Notes: generated from the sequence alone by a model not told the origin. Positions 37,606 to 47,400 are shown, numbered from the stretch's first letter. The stretch is DNA of 64,000 bases from Clostridia bacterium UC5.1-1D2 (GCA_001304855.1 BBZN01000007.1:93009-157008); one strand, 5' to 3'. Program-made: numbers and translations.

Positions 37606-38778
37606 TGGCCTGCCCTCCTGAAAACTGATAATCTGCCATCCCTTCTGTCCTGCACCCCGTCTTTCTGGATTTTCTCTGTCCCTTTGCCGGAGAGAGTGTC
37701 AGTTCAAAATGATACCTGTCCCAGCCGGCCGGACAAATAATCTCCAGAGAATACCTATAATGTCCTTCCATGCAGTCGGATAAGGGATATAACTTATATA
37801 TGGTTCGGGAGCACTCACAGCACGGAAGGCCTTGTGTAGCAAGGACTTTCGCCACTTTCCGTACCATCGCGTGCATGTGTGGTTTTGAAACGCTATTTTC
37901 TTCGGATGGAACGCTGATCTGTTCATCACGGATCGGGAAATCGGTAATCTCCAGACTGGAATCCGGAGCGTGAAACGGAATATGAAATGCCATAGAAACC
38001 TCCTCTTTGTCAATCATGACATCTGATACTTGAAACATTGTTGACAGGTAATTATTTAAGTAGATGACGCTCCCGTGCCTGCCGGGGAAGGAAATGAGAG
38101 ACAGATAATCCCTGTTTTCCAGCTTATTCAAAATCCGGCTTACGGTGGACTTTGATATTCCCCAGCGTTGGGCCAGGTCTGAAAAATTGGTGAGCGGATT
38201 GCCGGTTCCGTTCCGGAAATATACGACAGGTCCCTTATCAGAGCCTTGCACCTGGCCGTCCTGATAAATTGTATGCAGCCATAAATCCAGGACAATATCC
38301 ATCTCGGAGCATTTTCCCAGACTAATCAGTTCATGAGCGGCTGCAATCGGGAAAAAGAAAAAGCCCACGTCCTTCAGACATGGGTAGTTATATTCCAATG
38401 CGGTATTTGATGTTTTCCAGCCGGAGATGGAGAATTTAATCAGATTTCCCCGGCCCAATTTGGAATAGCTTATGTAATGCTGCTTCTCCAGCGCGTCCAG
38501 AATGGAAACGGCCTGGTGCTGGAAGCGTGTCCGGAACCATTCAGACAGCTCCGTCGCCGTGCAGATCCATTGGCCCGGTTCAACCAGATAGGTGACTCCG
38601 TCAAGGCGTCGGTACGAACTTCTGAAATTTGCATAAGAACATAGAACGATGTAATAAAAAGATAGGAGCATCCGCTGGTGCGAATGCTTCTATCTTTTAT
38701 GAGGCTTTGGACGAACTCCCGGTAGATGCGGCACCGGGGGTAGTCCACAATTTGTTTGATTTCTAATTGGTAGTCCAT
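37598..38778 (-). CDS. Multi-HTH ICE protein, replication-initiator or regulator type (one frameshift near 38655)
   Basis: The start frame MDYQLEIKQIVDYPRCRIYR breaks near 38655 at an A5 run. The next frame joins smoothly (LCSYANFRSSYRRLDGVTYL) and continues to 37598, about 393 residues. There are two HTH-like regions: ATELSEWFRTRFQHQAVSIL and LAQRWGISKSTVSRILNKLE. A Cys-rich patch (GLPCCECSRTIYKLY) is near the C-terminus. Such proteins lie at the head of ICE backbones; replication initiation or regulation are both possible. Confidence 0.55.
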
Positions 38779-38838
38779 GAATTACCTCCAAAATATGTGA
38801 AAATTAGTTTGTAAAATTTTCCAAGCGTTGGCGTCTTA

Positions 38839-38867
38839 TTGTTTGGATAAATTCTCTGTGGTATAAT
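38839..38867 (+). promoter_or_regulatory. Rightward promoter at the ICE end
   Basis: TTGTTT (38839-38844) and perfect TATAAT (38862-38867), 17-base spacing, point rightwards into the non-coding region and the tRNA 3' half. Confidence 0.65.
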
Positions 38868-38874
38868 AATTACG

Positions 38875-39101
38875 TTGAATGTTCCTGCCGGATTTGCTAA
38901 TAAAAAGGTGTCAGCCCCGTAAGTCGAATCCCCGCCCTGCTAATATTCAGCTAACTGGACTAGCTGATATTAGATAAGTCTAAAGGACGAGAATCGACTA
39001 CAAGGATGCCAGCTTTTAAGAACCGCCCTTCACTACAAAGTTTTAATGTATTGCAGAAGACTATACGGACCAATCGGCTGTATATTTTTGTATTGTTGTA
39101 A
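38875..39101 (+). ncRNA. Candidate structured RNA at the ICE right end
   Basis: Starting from the promoter at 38839, about 225 bases without a convincing gene. A strong hairpin has arms 38940-38953 and 38961-38973 (CTAATATTCAGCTA with TAGCTGATATTAG, one bulge). Partly complementary flanks (GTAAGTCGA near 38920 and TCGACTAC near 38995) lie around it. A 32-codon ORF from 38879 has no ribosome site and is probably chance. No known RNA family is recognised. It may instead be part of the attachment site. Confidence 0.35.
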
Positions 39102-39143
39102 CTCCTAAGCGGTAGGTCGGGTGTTCAAGTCACCTCGGGAACG
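39102..39143 (+). tRNA. 3' half of tRNA-Arg(CCU): ICE attachment-site core
   Basis: The sequence starts in the anticodon loop (CTCCTAA, anticodon CCT). It continues with the 3' anticodon stem GCGGT, variable region, T-arm (GGGTGTTCAAGTCACC) and acceptor strand CGGGAAC plus discriminator G. The 5' half is absent: the sequence to the left has no D-arm or matching ACCGC stem. This is what remains at one end when an element integrates into the anticodon-loop/3' part of the gene. No CCA is encoded. Confidence 0.75.
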
Positions 39144-39145
39144 TT

Positions 39146-39186
39146 GAAAGTGCTGGAAAATCAAGGATTTTCGGCACTTTCTTTTT
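39146..39186 (+). terminator. Intrinsic terminator behind the tRNA 3' half
   Basis: Arms 39146-39162 and 39166-39181 (GAAAGTGC...GCACTTTC with inner GAAAATC/GATTTTC), followed by T5. Confidence 0.8.
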
Positions 39187-39246
39187 ATTTGTCCGAAATT
39201 TGCTTAGAAGATTTTGTCTTGCATAAAAATTTTATAATCATACATT

Positions 39247-39339
39247 TTTGCTAATAGGCGTGAGGTCAATTTCCGTAGCGTTTATTGGTTTGCTAATAAC
39301 TTTGCTAATAGATAATTAGCACCAATTACTTGCTAATAG
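39247..39339. repeat. Repeated TTGCTAATA boxes (integrase arm-site candidates)
   Basis: TTTGCTAATA occurs at 39247-39256, 39289-39298 and 39301-39310; TTGCTAATAG is at 39330-39339 and an inverted copy lies near 39315. Further copies lie on the other side of the tRNA core (38893-38902, and TGCTAATA at 38938). Short repeats clustered next to an integrase gene are typical arm-type binding sites. Confidence 0.6.
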
Positions 39340-39947
39340 TCTGTTTACCCAACATAGCGCTTAATATCTGCACTAATTCTGGTGATTGCTGTAACTTCGC
39401 AACCAGATCGGCAAGCTCGTCGTTCTCCTTCTCTGGAGGGGAAACTTTTCTTAAATCATGCTTGGCATAAAAAGCAGTCTCAAATTTTTGAGCATTGATT
39501 TTCCGGTCCTCGTCAAGGATATGGGCATATACATCCGTAATCATATTGACTTGAGAATGACCGGTATCTCCCTGGGTTGCCTTTAGATCACCGTGGTTCA
39601 GTTTTAACTTGTATGTGGTGCTGGAATGTCTTAACGAATGAAATACAACGTCAGGCAGTCCGGCCTCTTTCCTCAAATTGTCAAAATCTTTTCCAATAAT
39701 CCTGTGTTCCACAGGCCGTCCGTTGGGAAAGGTCAGAACCAGGTTGTAGTCATAATAATCCTGTCCAAGAAAATCTTTGAATTCATCCTGGGTTGTCTTC
39801 CACTTTCTCAAAATATAGGCCAGTGTTTTTGGTATCCAGACTTTACGGATACTGGATTCTGTTTTAGGCTTTTTAAGTACAAGGTTCGTGGTGGTGTTTG
39901 GCATTAACGAAGGGAAAATAAATATAATGTCTTTGTCGTCTAACTGC
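39326..39947 (-). pseudogene. int: Tyrosine integrase, 5'-truncated
   Basis: The frame is integrase-like from about 39947 (LAREQLDDKDIIFIFPSL) to the stop at 39326. The catalytic C-terminal domain is intact: VFHSLRHSSTTYKL (HxxR), DTGHSQVNMITDVYAHI (H and tyrosine nucleophile). The arm-binding and core-binding N-terminus, about 200 residues, is missing. The sequence changes abruptly near 39950 into a response-regulator fragment. It probably belonged to the element, or to a neighbour using the same tRNA site; as it stands it should be inactive. Confidence 0.8.
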
Positions 39948-39949
39948 TC

Positions 39950-40171
39950 TCGGGCAAGGAGTTCTCCGTCCTCCTGCTGCTGGCGCAGAACGAGGGGAAA
40001 ACGCTGTCCAAAGAGGCCATCTATGAAAAGGTGTGGGGACAGCCCATGAACGGGGACAGCCAGGCGCTCTACGCCGTGGTGTCGCGGTTGAAAAAGAAAC
40101 TGGAACCGGCGGGCGGCGCGGTGCAGCTTTCGGCTGTCCGGCCGGACGGCTACCGGCTGTCAATCGGGTAA
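39950..40171 (+). pseudogene. OmpR-type response regulator, C-terminal winged-helix fragment
   Basis: The frame reads LSGKEFSVLLLLAQNEGKTL and ends VRPDGYRLSIG at TAA 40171. This is the DNA-binding wing-helix of an OmpR/PhoB regulator without its receiver domain. The left edge coincides with the integrase truncation. G+C-rich, unlike the ICE. Followed by a terminator. Confidence 0.75.
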
Positions 40172-40185
40172 ATGAAAAAATTTTG

Positions 40186-40226
40186 AACCGCGAAACTGAC
40201 AATTCTGCAAGTTTCGCGGTTTTTTC
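40186..40226 (+). terminator. Intrinsic terminator
   Basis: AACCGCGAAACT (40186-40197) and AGTTTCGCGGTT (40210-40221), a perfect 12-bp stem followed by a T run. Confidence 0.85.
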
Positions 40227-40344
40227 GTGCCATGCCGCCATAGGCGTGTTATAATGAGGATACCGGAAAACCCGGAGGACAGGAAGCTGATTTCAGCTTT
40301 CTGTTTTGTTTTATCCGGTGTGATTTAGGAAAGGAGGCGCGGTT

Positions 40345-40557
40345 GTGGCAGAGAGGAACGCGGAGCGGGAACAGTGGAAAAAGGACTTCACGGACAGGGT
40401 GTTTGACCGGCTCATCAACCCCCTGACGGTGATGGAGCTGTCCCTGGAAAAATTGAAGGAGGTGCGGTTCGAGGGGGGAGCAGCCGTCCAATACAAAAAC
40501 CCTTCCTGTCCGCAGACAAAACCAGCCAAAACGATAGGAGGGAATAGTTTATGTTGA
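40345..40557 (+). CDS. Small protein of unknown function
   Basis: A GTG start after GGAGG, 70 residues beginning MAERNAEREQWKKDFTDRVF. The first 45 residues look like a genuine charged helical protein; the tail (CPQTKPAKTIGGNSLC) looks random and may reflect truncation or a frameshift. Its stop overlaps the start of the surface protein gene. Confidence 0.4.
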   Translation: MAERNAEREQWKKDFTDRVFDRLINPLTVMELSLEKLKEVRFEGGAAVQYKNPSCPQTKPAKTIGGNSLC

Positions 40558-42964
40558 AAAAAGGAAAAAGACTGTGGGCGGTGCTGCTGGCCGCTTCGCT
40601 GCTAATGGGGCATCTAGGGGCCACGGCCTACGCCGAGGGGCGCCCGTTGCCAACGGGGGCCTGTGTGAACACCACCCGGAACATACCGGCTGCGGCTATG
40701 GGGACGGGGACATACCCACCGCCAGCGACAGCGACGCGGGACACCAGCACACGACGGATTGTTACGAATTGGACTGCCCACATGAGCGAGGGGAACACGA
40801 CGAGGGGAACAGCCTGCCCGCGCCGGAGGAACTGGGAACCGGAGCGCTGGAGGGCGCGGCGGTTATCACCGTTACAGCCTTTAACGAGTTGGACGAGGCA
40901 GTGCGATTCCAGACCGTTCCAGCCGGTATAACGCTGTCCGGCCTGACCTTGCCAGACGCGCTGGGCGCGTCCGGGTATGTGGTAGCCGACGATAACGAAC
41001 TTACCCCGGAGCCGGAACGAATTATCATAACCGGTGTGACATGGGAACCTGCTCCCCCCAACGACGAAAACGCTGAACAGGGCGGCTATACCTTCATCCC
41101 TCTCCTTCCAGACGGTTATTCGCTGGCCGACGGCGTAGAGCTGCCGGAAATCAATGTACTGATCGGTGGGGCCGCCGTCGCCCTTGACGTGCAAAGCGAC
41201 GTGCTGCCTGTGTCCGTTGACGAAACCGTCATGTTCGACGGAATCCAGTACATTATCAGGAAAATGCCGCAGGGCGGCGGCAACGGCGAGGTGGTCGTAG
41301 GTGATAACAGCAGTTACAGCGGGGAGAACCTGATCCTCCCGCCCACCATCAGCGTGTCCGGTGGCCCAAATGACGGAACTTTCGATGTCGTGGGCATATC
41401 GCCGGTGGCGTTTTATAGGACCAAGCTAAAGAGCGTGGACTTATCCGCCTGCACCGCCTTGACGGCGATCGGCTATAACGCGTTTCTCCAGACAGCCTCC
41501 CTGACCGACGTGGCTTTCCCCGCTTCGCTCACCTCTATCGGATTGGCCGCCTTTGCCGGCACCGGGCTGAAATCCGTGGACTTATCCGTTTGCACGGGCA
41601 TGACGGAGATCGGCACGCAAATATTTTTAAACACGACGTCCCTGACCGATGTGACCTTACCCTCCTCGGTCATCTCCATTGGAGAAGGAGCGTTTAAGAA
41701 CACCGGATTGACGTCTGTGGATCTCTCCGCCTACACCAGCTTGACGACAATCGGCCCGGAGGCATTCGCCACAATGCCGTCTTTGACCGACGTGATTTTC
41801 CCCGCCTCGCTCATCTCCATCGGAGAGCTTGCGTTTTGGGAAACCGGATTGACGTCCGTGGATCTCTCCGTCTGCACCGGCTTGACGACGATCGGCGTTA
41901 GAGCATTCGTAGAAGCGAGGTTTCTAACCGACGTGGTCTTTCCCGCCTCGCTCATCTCCATCGGAAAGGAGGCGTTTTACTTTTGTATCAAGCTTACCAG
42001 CGTTACATTCAAGGGAACGACGCCGCCCGCTATAGGCAACGGTGCATTTCTTACATCACCACCCGGCGGCACGGTGTACTATCCCGAGGGGGCTTCCGGC
42101 TTTGACGCGGATTGGATGAGCCCGATCGGCATGAAGGGTTGGACGCTGAAGGGCGTCCCCGCGCCGCCCAGCCCCACAAAATACGCCGTCACGGTAAAGG
42201 GCGGTACGGGCGGCGGCGACTATGTGGAGGGCGAGCCTGTCACCATCACGGCAGCCCGCCCGCCCAGCGGCCATCACTTCACCGGCTGGACGATCACGCC
42301 GGACGTTACTTTTACCAGCGGCGGAAAAAACAACGAAACAGCCACCTTTTCCATGCCCGCCCAGGCGGTCACGGCCACGGCCAACTATAAAAATAACTCC
42401 ACTTCCAACAGCGGAAGCGGCGGCAAAGGCAGCGGTAGTGGTGGCGGTGGCTCCACTGTTACCAACCGGATATCCTGTATGGGACTTGGGAAAAGACAAA
42501 AGAAAGTATCTGGACATTCCGGCAGATTACCGGTTCCTACGCAAAGAACCGCTGGGGACTGATCGGCGGACTGTGGTATTTCTTCGATGGAGAAGGACGG
42601 ATGCAGACAGGATGGTATTTTGACCCATCCTACCAAAGATGGTTTTACTTTGATGAGGCTGGAGCTATGGTTACCGGTTGGCGTGAGATAGATAAGAAGT
42701 GGTACTATTTCAACCCGGTTTCAGACGGGACCAGAGGATGCATGGAAACGGATCGGTTGATTGACAGCTGGTATGTGGACAAAAACGGGGTCTGGGACGG
42801 GAAAATGAGATAATCCCTGCCACGGCAAGCTGCGCTACTTCTTCAACGCCGACGGAACCATACACGAGGGCTGGAAACAGGATACAGGCACGGGGAACGG
42901 CGTCATGGCCGTGAACATCAAAATTGACGACTGCGATGTCGGTCCGGATGAGGTGAGGAAATAA
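40551..42964 (+). pseudogene. BspA-like LRR surface protein with cell-wall-binding repeats (frameshifted)
   Basis: ATG 40551 (AGGAGG upstream) gives a signal peptide (LWAVLLAASLLMGHLGATAY), then a shift near 40640. The main frame has an N-terminal ~200-residue region, six or more leucine-rich repeats of the BspA/LRR_5 type (LTSIGLAAFAGTGLKSVDLS), a bacterial InlB-B-like repeat (HHFTGWTITPDVTF) and a Gly/Ser linker. After another shift near 42465 come choline-binding-type repeats (GWREIDKKWYYFN). A further shift at 42814 leads to a final repeat ending VGPDEVRK at 42964. It is a cell-surface adhesin-like protein; some shifts are probably sequencing errors, others may be real. Confidence 0.65.
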
Positions 42965-43063
42965 AAGAAATATTACTGCAATAACAGGAAAGAAGGTGAG
43001 TCCAATGTTCATTATGGTAGCACATGTCACATGACTTTTAATTCAAGAAAGGTAAGGTACATT

Positions 43064-43324
43064 ATGGACGTTAAAAATGAAAACGAAATAGCTATAAAAC
43101 AAACTATTGCAGAAAATTTTACTAAACTTTATAAGGATAATATGGAGCAGTCCATTTTGGATGAGAATATACAAAAAATATTATCTGAATCGCTTAAATA
43201 TCACTGTGAAGGACAGATTATGACAGCTTTGTTCTATGTTCGGGTAGAAGTTGGAATAACCACATCACCTGTATTCCATGGAGAGGGCGGCGGATTTTTA
43301 CACTCGTTGGAGGCGGTGCCTTAA
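43064..43324 (+). CDS. Small ORF of unknown function
   Basis: ATG 43064 opens a frame with an A+T-rich start (MDVKNENEIAIKQTIAENFT) that looks protein-like for about 65 residues before a G+C-rich tail. There is no ribosome site of note. It lies at a junction between two surface-protein fragments; it may be a remnant. Confidence 0.3.
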   Translation: MDVKNENEIAIKQTIAENFTKLYKDNMEQSILDENIQKILSESLKYHCEGQIMTALFYVRVEVGITTSPVFHGEGGGFLHSLEAVP

Positions 43325-44473
43325 TTGGGGATATTTATGTTTACTGTGGAAGCCTGTCAAAATTATACAAAGAGCTACAAGGACGGCAAGGGAACCACGG
43401 TCACAGCTAACGTGAACTTCCCCGCAGGCTCGGCTACAATCGCACTGAACTATGCCCCCGCTTCCACAGAGGTCACGGGAAACCTGTTCATGGTCTATGT
43501 GGACAACAAGGGAGCCGTGTACTGGCTTGACAAATCCAGTTACAACAACGGCTGGATACTGGCGGAGGTTCCACACTTCTCTGCCTACGGCGTGGCGTCT
43601 AAGACGCCTGTGCCGATGTTTCAGGACATAACAGACCATTGGGCAAAAGAAGATATTGAGTTTGTGGCGGCGCGGGGGCTGCTCACCGGCACCAGCGACA
43701 AAGTATTTTCTCCTGATAACGCCATGACAAGGGGAATGTTCGTGACGGCGCTTGGCAGGCTGGCGGGTGTTGACCCGGAAAGTTACAAAACCCGCAGTTT
43801 TACCGACGTGAGGGCCGATGCTACTACGCTCCTTATGTGGAATGGGCGGCAGAAAAGAACATCACAGAGGAACCGGCGATCAGCTGTTCAGCCCGGACGC
43901 GCCGTGACGCGGGAACAGATGGCCGTGATGATGACAAACTATGCCGGGCAGATGGGCTACTCCATCCCTGCCCCGCTCGCAGCTGTCACATTTGCGGACC
44001 ATGATAAAATCAGCGTGTGGGCGGCAAAGGAAGTCGCCTCCATGCAGAAAGCCGGTGTCGTGAAAGGAAAGGACGGAAACCTCTTTGACCCGCAGGGAAA
44101 TGCCACCCGCGCCGAGGGGGCGGCGGTGCTGCGCCGGTTTACAGAGACTGTCATCGACCCTGCCACGACGAGCGGCTGGGTAAAGAATGATTCCGGCCAC
44201 TGGCTCTATTACAGCTCCGGCAAGACGCTCACCGGCTGGCAGACGATTGGAGGTCTGCGCTATTACTTCAACAGTGACGGTGTGATGCACGAAGGCTGGA
44301 AACAAGACGATACCACCGCCAAATGGTATTATTGGACAAACGACGGAGCCGTCACCGGCTGGAGGGAAATCGACGGGAAATGGTACTACTTTGACGAGAA
44401 CGGCGTCATGGCCGTGAATTCCAAGATTGACGGCCATGAAGTTGGACCGGACGGAGGACGGAAAGAAGATTGA
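43325..44473 (+). pseudogene. SLH-domain surface protein with choline-binding-type repeats, N-terminally truncated
   Basis: The frame begins inside a beta domain (ATIALNYAPASTEVTG) and has no signal peptide. Three SLH repeats follow (FQDITDHWAKEDIEFVAARG, then a second at about 43800-43920, then TFADHDKISVWAAKEVASMQ). In the second repeat, three single-base insertions in short runs (near 43821, 43870 and 43900) restore YYAPYVEWAAEKNITEGTGD and SPDAAVTREQM, so the break is artefactual. The C-terminus has cell-wall-binding repeats (GWREIDGKWYYFDENGVMAV) and ends similarly to the fragment at 42814-42964. Confidence 0.6.
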
Positions 44474-44740
44474 CATATCAATCCAAATGCTAATGAGGGC
44501 GGTGGACTTAAAGAACAGCTTTTCCCGCCGCCCTGTTAGGCTCTTGAAGAACCGCAAGGGAGTGAATAGGCAGGGATTCACAAAAGAACAGAAGTGGCTC
44601 ACATGCATTCTGGAACTAACTGGAATCGAAAACAGAGGAGGCATAGTTCCGGCATTGTATTACGTGAGATGGAACTATGCATTTTCAGCATCTTGTAGTG
44701 TTAAGGCATAATCTCTAATCAGGAAGGTGGGAAGAAATAT
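44474..44740. other. Non-coding stretch
   Basis: No gene with supporting start, composition or similarity is seen here apart from the ribosome site GGAAGGTGGG just before 44741. Confidence 0.4.
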
Positions 44741-45169
44741 GTGCAAAACATCCTAATTATTGATTCTGATTTAAAATCCTCCAAAGCATTAAAATATGGA
44801 TTGATGGATGCGGGCTACCATGCATATTACTGTCTGACTGGTAGAGAGGGCCTTGCTCATCTGCTAAAAGGGCATTATCATTTAGTGATTTTGGAAACAG
44901 TACAGCCGGATCTGCTTGGTGGCGAGATACTGTCTATTGTGCGAAAAACAATGAAAATACCGGCTATGGTTGTTTCCGGAGCTGACAGCCTTCAGGAAAA
45001 GGTTGAAGTGTTAATGGCTGGTGCAGATGACTATATTGTTAAACCATTCGCCCTGGAGGAAGTTACTGCGAGAGTTGCGGTATTATGCCGCAGATATGAT
45101 GAACCAATGGCTTCCATTCCCCCTTCCTCTGTAATTACGTGTGGGAACTTTATGATAGATTCATGCTAA
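44741..45169 (+). pseudogene. Response-regulator receiver domain, truncated, phosphosite Asp replaced by Glu
   Basis: GTG 44741, a full receiver domain: NILIIDSDLKSSKALKYGLM, HYHLVILETVQPDLLGG, IPAMVVSGADSLQEKVEVLM, ADDYIVKPF. The usual phospho-acceptor in LVILD is Glu here (LVILE), which may mimic phosphorylation. The linker VITCGNFMID, which normally leads into the winged helix, stops at once, and an ImmA-like gene follows. So the output domain was lost. Confidence 0.65.
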
Positions 45170-45826
45170 ACCAACTGCTTGAACGGGTTCCAATTTTCCA
45201 TGAACTGAGAAAGTCATATACCTTTTATCCTATTATCACGGATTATTTTGATATTGAGGTTAATATTTTTGAAAACCATGTGGCAGTGGCGGTAGAATGG
45301 CCTTATATAAAGTATATTGACATATTGAATAAAAATATACTCTATGGATCGGACTTCGATGCGTTGCAGAGAGAGTAATTCCAATCCTGTATTTTTTCGA
45401 CTGGGAAGCTATTTAAGAAATTTACAAGAGCTGTTTATTTTAGTGCATGAATTGGGCCACATATTATTAAGGTTGAATGATGAGGCAAACACAGAAGAAA
45501 ATGCTGATAGTATAGCTTTTCATTCAGTGGTGATATACTGCAGGCGTAATAAAAATTTGATGCCATATGTATGTATTACGGTTATGCTGTTATTTTCTTA
45601 TCTTACATTGTTGGAAGCAGGTAAAAAGAAAGACCATGAGAAAGCCCTGTCGGTGGTACTGGGCTGGAGAGATCGCTATGACAGACTTTTCAATTATATG
45701 GAACAATATTATGATGAAATGACTGAAGACGAGCAACAACTGGTAGAAGGATATGATAAGGTATGTAATTTAATAGAAGAAGTCGGAGAACAAATTTGCG
45801 GAATAAAAAATGAGGGTAAAGATTAG
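45139..45826 (+). pseudogene. ImmA/IrrE-family metallopeptidase (frameshifted near 45375, possibly truncated)
   Basis: The first frame (FMLNQLLERVPIFHELRKSY) and the second (LQELFILVHELGHILLRLND) join near 45375. HELGH is the zinc HExxH motif, followed by EENADSIAFHSV. The C-terminal part is helical and acidic. ImmA/IrrE peptidases usually cleave a neighbouring XRE repressor; none is adjacent here. The N-terminus abuts the truncated receiver domain. It may be functional if the shift is a sequencing error. Confidence 0.6.
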
Positions 45827-45924
45827 GCGGCCGGGAGGTTATTTCCCGGCTATATTATAATGCTTATCTTTTGCTCAGTTGAAAATTGTCCTGAAAAATA
45901 CGCTATTGTAGTCTTTATTAAAAA

Positions 45925-46161
45925 TTGTCGTTTTACAGATCTTTGAAATACGCTGATATAAAAACATGCGAATATACATTGATATTATACATCAATTTGA
46001 CAAGAAATGGCCGTGGAGAGTATGCGATTGTCAAGATTGGCGAACTGGATAGGCTACGTGCCTCGGTCGCACTGATGGCACAATTAGAAGACGGAGAAAA
46101 ATCAGCGAGGGAGGGCGGCTGGATTTCCGCAGATGATGTGGAGGCAGCGCTGGGGTTATAA
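45925..46161 (+). pseudogene. Type II antitoxin C-terminal remnant (Phd/YefM- or RelB-like)
   Basis: The last ~50 residues look like an antitoxin tail (GEYAIVKIGELDRLRASVAL and DGEKSAREGGWISADDVEAA), whereas the N-terminal part does not look natural. A short ATG frame at 46164 (MYKSEYIWQ then stop) may be the start of a lost RelE-type toxin. Confidence 0.45.
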
Positions 46162-46245
46162 TTATGTACAAATCAGAATATATCTGGCAGTAAAGCACTT
46201 CTACGAAGATAGGAACTGAAGTATAAACTGGATGTGAAAACAGCT

Positions 46246-46516
46246 TGGGATTTCCAGAGCCGGTTATTATAAATGGCTGCACCGTGATATCCCAATGCAG
46301 GAACAAGAAAACCAACAACTGGCCGAACTGATTAAGGAGTGTGATGAACGGTTTTGTCACATCCTTGGTTATCGCAGAATGACATCATGGCTTAATCATT
46401 TCAACCATACCTGTTACAGCCGTAACCGCGTGCATCGGATTATGAAAAAGCTGAATATTCATGCTGCCATCAGAAAGAAAAGAAAAATAAGGAAAAATGG
46501 TGTGCATAGAAAATGA
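46246..46516 (+). mobile_element. IS3-family transposase OrfB remnant
   Basis: The frame reads ISRAGYYKWLHRDIPMQEQE, then HILGYRRMTSWLNHFNHTCY and RVHRIMKKLNIHAAIRKKRK. This is the HTH_21/N-terminal part of an IS3 (IS150-like) OrfB. The DDE catalytic core is absent. Confidence 0.7.
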
Positions 46517-46542
46517 CCACACTTGAAACGGTGTAGTCATTT
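46511..46542. terminator. Intrinsic terminator or IS end hairpin
   Basis: AAATGACCACACT (46511-46523) and GGTGTAGTCATTT (46530-46542) form a 13-bp stem with two mismatches, followed by T. Confidence 0.6.
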
Positions 46543-46752
46543 TTCAGCGCTTTGATTTTAGATATTTTACTTGTCTACTTGACAAGGGGCATATCAGTTT
46601 ACTGGGTTTTCGGCTTTTTTGTTTTTGTCGGACCGCTCAACACGGCTAACAAAATTATTCTTTATGCAGACGGAACCCGGAGGAACCTGCGGTATTGATT
46701 ATATGATTGGCGGGGCGGGCCTGTTGGGACAGGGAATTGGAAGCAAATGGAT

Positions 46753-47400
46753 TCATCTGCGCCCTGTCCGGCTGATAACCGCTATCTGCCGATCCAACTG
46801 CCTATAAAAATCCCCAATGTGGCTTCCGTCCACCAAGGCGTGGTGGCACAACACAGAAACCGGCATCTGAACCCTTTCCCCCTGGGAAAAATATTTTCCC
46901 CACGTGATTCTGGGATTGCTGTCCGCCGGCACAGGAACCGGCTGTATAATGGAGGTATAGGAAAGCCAGGGAAGGGTGGAGATAAAAAACTTGTCATATG
47001 TATCGGCTTCCTCCTCCTCAATGGTGTTATTCTCTTTGGCGGCCTCCTGTTCCCGGGCAGCATACGGAAGATAATCGGAAAAGGGCATATTGGCGTCAAG
47101 GGTGCAATAACAATACGTCCCATCCTCCAAGGCCACTGTATGGGACGTTCTGCAGCTCTGAAATTCTATAATCTTGTTATCCACAATTCTCTGCCTGAAT
47201 TCAGGAACCCCATTTGCAGCATTGGAAATACAATAACAGACGGTAAAGAAAAACTTCAGTTTTTCTTTTTTAACCCTTTCCAGCAATTCGGTGATATCCA
47301 CGTTTACCGTAAGCCCCACATATGGATAGGACAAGCTGTTAAAATATTCAAAATGCTTCTTTCTTTTGTAGGCCGGCATATCCAGAACTTTATAATTCAT
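46753..47400 (-). CDS. cat: Chloramphenicol O-acetyltransferase (type A family)
   Basis: 215 residues, the usual CAT length. The catalytic motif HHxxxDG is present in VLCHHALVDGSHIGDFY near the C-terminus; the N-terminus KRKKHFEYFNSLSYPYVGLT is typical. CAT transfers acetyl from acetyl-CoA to chloramphenicol. Divergence from classical cat genes cannot be judged by eye, so substrate range is an inference. Transcribed leftwards from about 47,430. Confidence 0.85.
   Translation of the reverse strand: MNYKVLDMPAYKRKKHFEYFNSLSYPYVGLTVNVDITELLERVKKEKLKFFFTVCYCISNAANGVPEFRQRIVDNKIIEFQSCRTSHTVALEDGTYCYCTLDANMPFSDYLPYAAREQEAAKENNTIEEEEADTYDKFFISTLPWLSYTSIIQPVPVPADSNPRITWGKYFSQGERVQMPVSVLCHHALVDGSHIGDFYRQLDRQIAVISRTGRR

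Noticed and set aside
38875..39143. Group I intron interrupting tRNA-Arg(CCU)
   Set aside because: Such introns exist in tRNA-Arg(CCU) of some bacteria, but the tRNA 5' half is absent: a matching GTTCCTG at 38881 is not followed by a D-arm or the ACCGC anticodon stem.
40574..42562. Long frame starting at 40574 as an independent gene
   Set aside because: Its first residues lack a start context, while the ATG at 40551 in another frame has a good ribosome site and a signal peptide that continues into it after one shift.
39950..45169. The two response-regulator fragments as halves of one gene split by an insertion
   Set aside because: The output half lies upstream of the receiver half on the same strand and the two differ strongly in base composition, so they come from different genes.
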